17,052 nucleotides of DNA. Origin: Gammaproteobacteria bacterium (GTDB lineage: Bacteria > Pseudomonadota > Gammaproteobacteria > GRL18). This document shows positions 15,542 through 17,052 of the stretch, piece after piece; the stretch's first letter is position 1; every line of letters starts with the position of its first letter. The notes beneath the pieces are model-generated. The model was not told the origin of the DNA. It saw only the letters and a list, made by a program, of their open reading frames with translations, and did no database searches. The position numbers and the translations under genes are program-made. The stretch lies in contig JAPVVU010000018.1 of NCBI GenBank assembly GCA_028571885.1, forward strand, positions 1-17,052. Reading direction: 5' to 3'.

Positions 15542-16208
15542 CTATCCGTTTTTCATTTGCGGGTGTCCAGCCGGAACGCCACTGTGATAATGGAATAATA
15601 TGGGGGCGCTGACCATTATCTTCAAACCAGGAATCAACGGCAAATTCAGTACCGTTTTCTGAATCGTTTTCTGAGTCGTTTTCTGAGTCGTTTTCTGAGC
15701 CAGAGCTCTCACGCATGGCAGCTGAACTATGGGGCCATCCGAAAATAAAATAGCCCCGGGTGACATGATCCATGGTTTTATGCCATTTTAGCAATCCCTG
15801 CTTTTCTAAAATAAGCAAATAAGTGGTGCTATTGGTTGATTCATCAATGCAGTCCAGTTGACCATAGGAACCCATGTATTCAAATAATCCTGCTTTATCA
15901 TGCGTTGTATCTGTTTTAACGCCAATAATTTGTTCAAATTCTGCAATTGCATTGGCTATCTGAATACGTTCTGCCTCGGCTGATTCTGCAGCAGGTTGAA
16001 AATGTGCGCTGATTTTCTGCCATTCCGGCTGTGTTAAAGATAATTGTTCAACGCTCTTGCAGCCATGGGCATGGCACATAGAGAAACGGTTAATATCAGG
16101 CGTGGTAATAATATCTTCCCGGACAAAAATATCGGCATTTATACTGTTGGAAACAATCAGCAGAGACAGAGAAATCAGCCGAATAATAACATTGTGATAT
16201 AAATTCAT
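15522..16208 (-). CDS. Conserved hypothetical secreted protein with Cys-x4-Cys motif
   Basis: 228 residues, function not recognised. An N-terminal signal peptide (hydrophobic about 7-20) probably is cut after INA at residue 25, so the mature protein is likely periplasmic. Mature-region landmarks are MCHAHGC (Cys45 and Cys50), LTQPEWQKISAHF, an AERIQIANAIAEFEQIIG helix, GQLDCIDESTNSTTYL with Cys120, and GLLKWH. The MCxxxGC and GQ-DCIDES-TTYL pattern recalls a proteobacterial family of unknown function; I recall this from memory and cannot check it. A SEND tandem repeat is inserted before the C-terminal part (SWFEDNGQRPHIIPLSQW). It lies 15 nt downstream of rluE and overlaps mnmA by 20 nt. Confidence 0.72.
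   Translation of the reverse strand: MNLYHNVIIRLISLSLLIVSNSINADIFVREDIITTPDINRFSMCHAHGCKSVEQLSLTQPEWQKISAHFQPAAESAEAERIQIANAIAEFEQIIGVKTDTTHDKAGLFEYMGSYGQLDCIDESTNSTTYLLILEKQGLLKWHKTMDHVTRGYFIFGWPHSSAAMRESSGSENDSENDSENDSENGTEFAVDSWFEDNGQRPHIIPLSQWRSGWTPANEKRIDEQTNR
15653..15700 (-). repeat. 12-nt in-frame tandem repeat encoding SEND
   Basis: Four 12-nt units (15653-15664, 15665-15676, 15677-15688, 15689-15700), nearly identical (CGTTTTCTGAgT on the plus strand). They encode SENDSENDSENDSEN in the secreted hypothetical protein. The near identity of the copies suggests recent expansion or ongoing slippage. Confidence 0.88.
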
Positions 16209-16223
16209 AGTCTATTATTATGC

Positions 16224-16778
16224 TCACACTGCCAAAACGCTGTATTCACCGGGCTGAAGCTCATTTAAACGCCATTGGCCTATACGATGGCGGATTAAAC
16301 GAAGTGTCGGAAAACCTACTGCAGCGGTCATCCGCCTGATCTGACGATTTTTACCTTCAGAAATGGTTAATTCTATCCAGGAGGTAGGAATATCTTTTCG
16401 AAACCGTACCGGTGGTGTTCTGCTCCAGATGTCGGGTTCTGAGATTTTTCGGACTTTGGCTGGACGCGTCAGACCGTCTTTGAGATTGACTCCATTTCTT
16501 AATAGCTCAATTGCCTGCTCATCAATTGCACCGTCCACCTGTACCCAATAAGACTTTTCTTTGCTATGCTTAGGATGAGCAATCTGATGCTGCAGTGAAC
16601 CAGAGTCGGTCAGTAATAATAAGCCCTCACTGTCACGATCCAGACGTCCGGCCGGATACACTTTATCAATGGATAAATAATCCGACAGGTTTTCTCTATT
16701 GGATGCATTTTTTTCATCAGAATCAGTAAACTGACATAACACATTATAGGGTTTGTTAAAAAGTACCAGTTTGGGCAT
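16224..16778 (-). CDS. rluE: RluE-type 23S rRNA pseudouridine synthase
   Basis: 184-residue RsuA/RluB/E/F family pseudouridine synthase. By family, RluE makes pseudouridine 2457 in 23S rRNA. The catalytic motif AGRLDRDSEGLLLLT is at 43-57 with Asp47. Other family signatures are NKPYNVLCQF (8-17), EKSYWVQVDG (about 73-82) and EGKNRQIRRMTAAVGFPTLRL (about 140-160; conserved core NRQIRRM). The N-terminal S4 domain of RsuA and RluB is absent, as in RluE. The subfamily choice rests on length and lack of S4; other single-domain members are possible. It is probably the first gene of a run with the secreted protein and mnmA. The upstream region holds a 12-bp tandem repeat but no convincing promoter. 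Confidence 0.9.
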   Translation of the reverse strand: MPKLVLFNKPYNVLCQFTDSDEKNASNRENLSDYLSIDKVYPAGRLDRDSEGLLLLTDSGSLQHQIAHPKHSKEKSYWVQVDGAIDEQAIELLRNGVNLKDGLTRPAKVRKISEPDIWSRTPPVRFRKDIPTSWIELTISEGKNRQIRRMTAAVGFPTLRLIRHRIGQWRLNELQPGEYSVLAV

Positions 16779-16826
16779 AACTTAAAATGTCATTTATTGT
16801 ATTACCTGGAAAGATGTGCAGTATAT

Positions 16827-16874
16827 CATTTATTTAACCATTTATTTAACCATTTATTTAACCATTTATTTAAC
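16827..16874. repeat. Four perfect 12-bp tandem repeats in the intergenic region upstream of rluE
   Basis: CATTTATTTAAC is repeated four times without a mismatch (16827-16838, 16839-16850, 16851-16862, 16863-16874). It lies between rluE (starts 16778, minus) and the partial plus-strand gene (starts 16984), so copy number would change spacing upstream of both. The remaining stretch 16875-16983 has no gene I can support. Confidence 0.92.
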
Positions 16875-16983
16875 ATAGAAGGTGCTTGTAAAATTCCTCT
16901 TTATCGTCACCTTTTTTAAAAGAACGATGCAGGAGGATTGTGCAAAAATCTCAATTGACTAAAGATCATTCATAATTAAAATA

Positions 16984-17052
16984 ATGTATAAGAAAAAACT
17001 CTCACAAGCTGATGGCAAACTTGATCTGTATAAAGTGCTGGATCAACTGATC
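16984..17052 (+). CDS. Start of an unidentified plus-strand gene, cut by the window edge
   Basis: An open frame from ATG at 16984 to the last base gives MYKKKLSQADGKLDLYKVLD and three more residues. No clear ribosome binding site precedes it, and an in-frame stop lies at 16960-16962. The KLSxxDGxLDLxKVLDxL pattern vaguely resembles N-termini of GspE/PilB-type secretion ATPases, but 23 residues are too few for a call. It is divergent from rluE. Confidence 0.45.
   Translation, partial: MYKKKLSQADGKLDLYKVLDQLI

Noticed and set aside
15542..15766. Second minus-strand frame over the SEND repeat (TQKTTQKT-type product)
   Set aside because: A frame-shifted reading of the 12-nt repeat inside the secreted-protein gene, not an independent gene.
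16926..16961. Short plus-strand frame starting ATGCAGGAGG, possible leader peptide
   Set aside because: Eleven codons with no ribosome binding site of its own and no attenuator-like hairpin after it.

Overview
The window looks like chromosomal DNA of an AT-rich gammaproteobacterium. HflD, an RluE-type pseudouridine synthase, AcnB and the mnmA-hflD pairing are gammaproteobacterial hallmarks, and every recognisable protein fits that group. I cannot name the genus. Most genes lie on the minus strand; only acnB and a partial gene at the right edge are on the plus strand. There is no rRNA, tRNA, CRISPR array, transposase or phage gene.

Layout from left to right: a noncoding edge with a short direct repeat that resembles an IS end (1-219); an ABC-2 exporter (permease plus ATPase, minus strand, ATGA overlap); acnB (plus strand), divergent from the exporter; a palindromic intergenic element where acnB converges with the next gene; a stand-alone MnmD-type tRNA wobble-uridine methyltransferase, apparently with an ATT start; then a tightly packed Bat (aerotolerance-type) operon. 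Its transcription order is moxR, DUF58, DUF4381, batA, batB/batC fusion, batD. To its right are hflD, mnmA, a secreted hypothetical protein and rluE, all minus strand. The final 69 bases are the start of an unidentified plus-strand gene.

How the genes relate: MoxR (AAA+), the DUF58 protein, BatA and BatB (two membrane vWA/MIDAS proteins, the latter fused to a TPR domain), a DUF4381 membrane protein and BatD (large periplasmic beta-rich protein) form the usual MoxR-vWA envelope or chaperone module. Its biochemical role is still poorly defined in any organism. MnmA (2-thiolation) and MnmD (final methylation) act on the same tRNA wobble uridine and sit on either side of this operon. RluE modifies 23S rRNA.

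The most distinctive property is the number of short tandem repeats: at least six independent arrays with units of 12, 15, 19 and 36 nt. Four are in-frame expansions inside genes. One is a serial duplication of the 3' end of mnmA including its stop codon, and one lies upstream of rluE. The other notable point is the likely non-AUG (ATT) start of mnmD, preceded by a long hairpin that contains the batD stop and touches the mnmD ribosome binding site. I do not see a clearly new defence or metabolic system. The Bat operon is known but functionally obscure.
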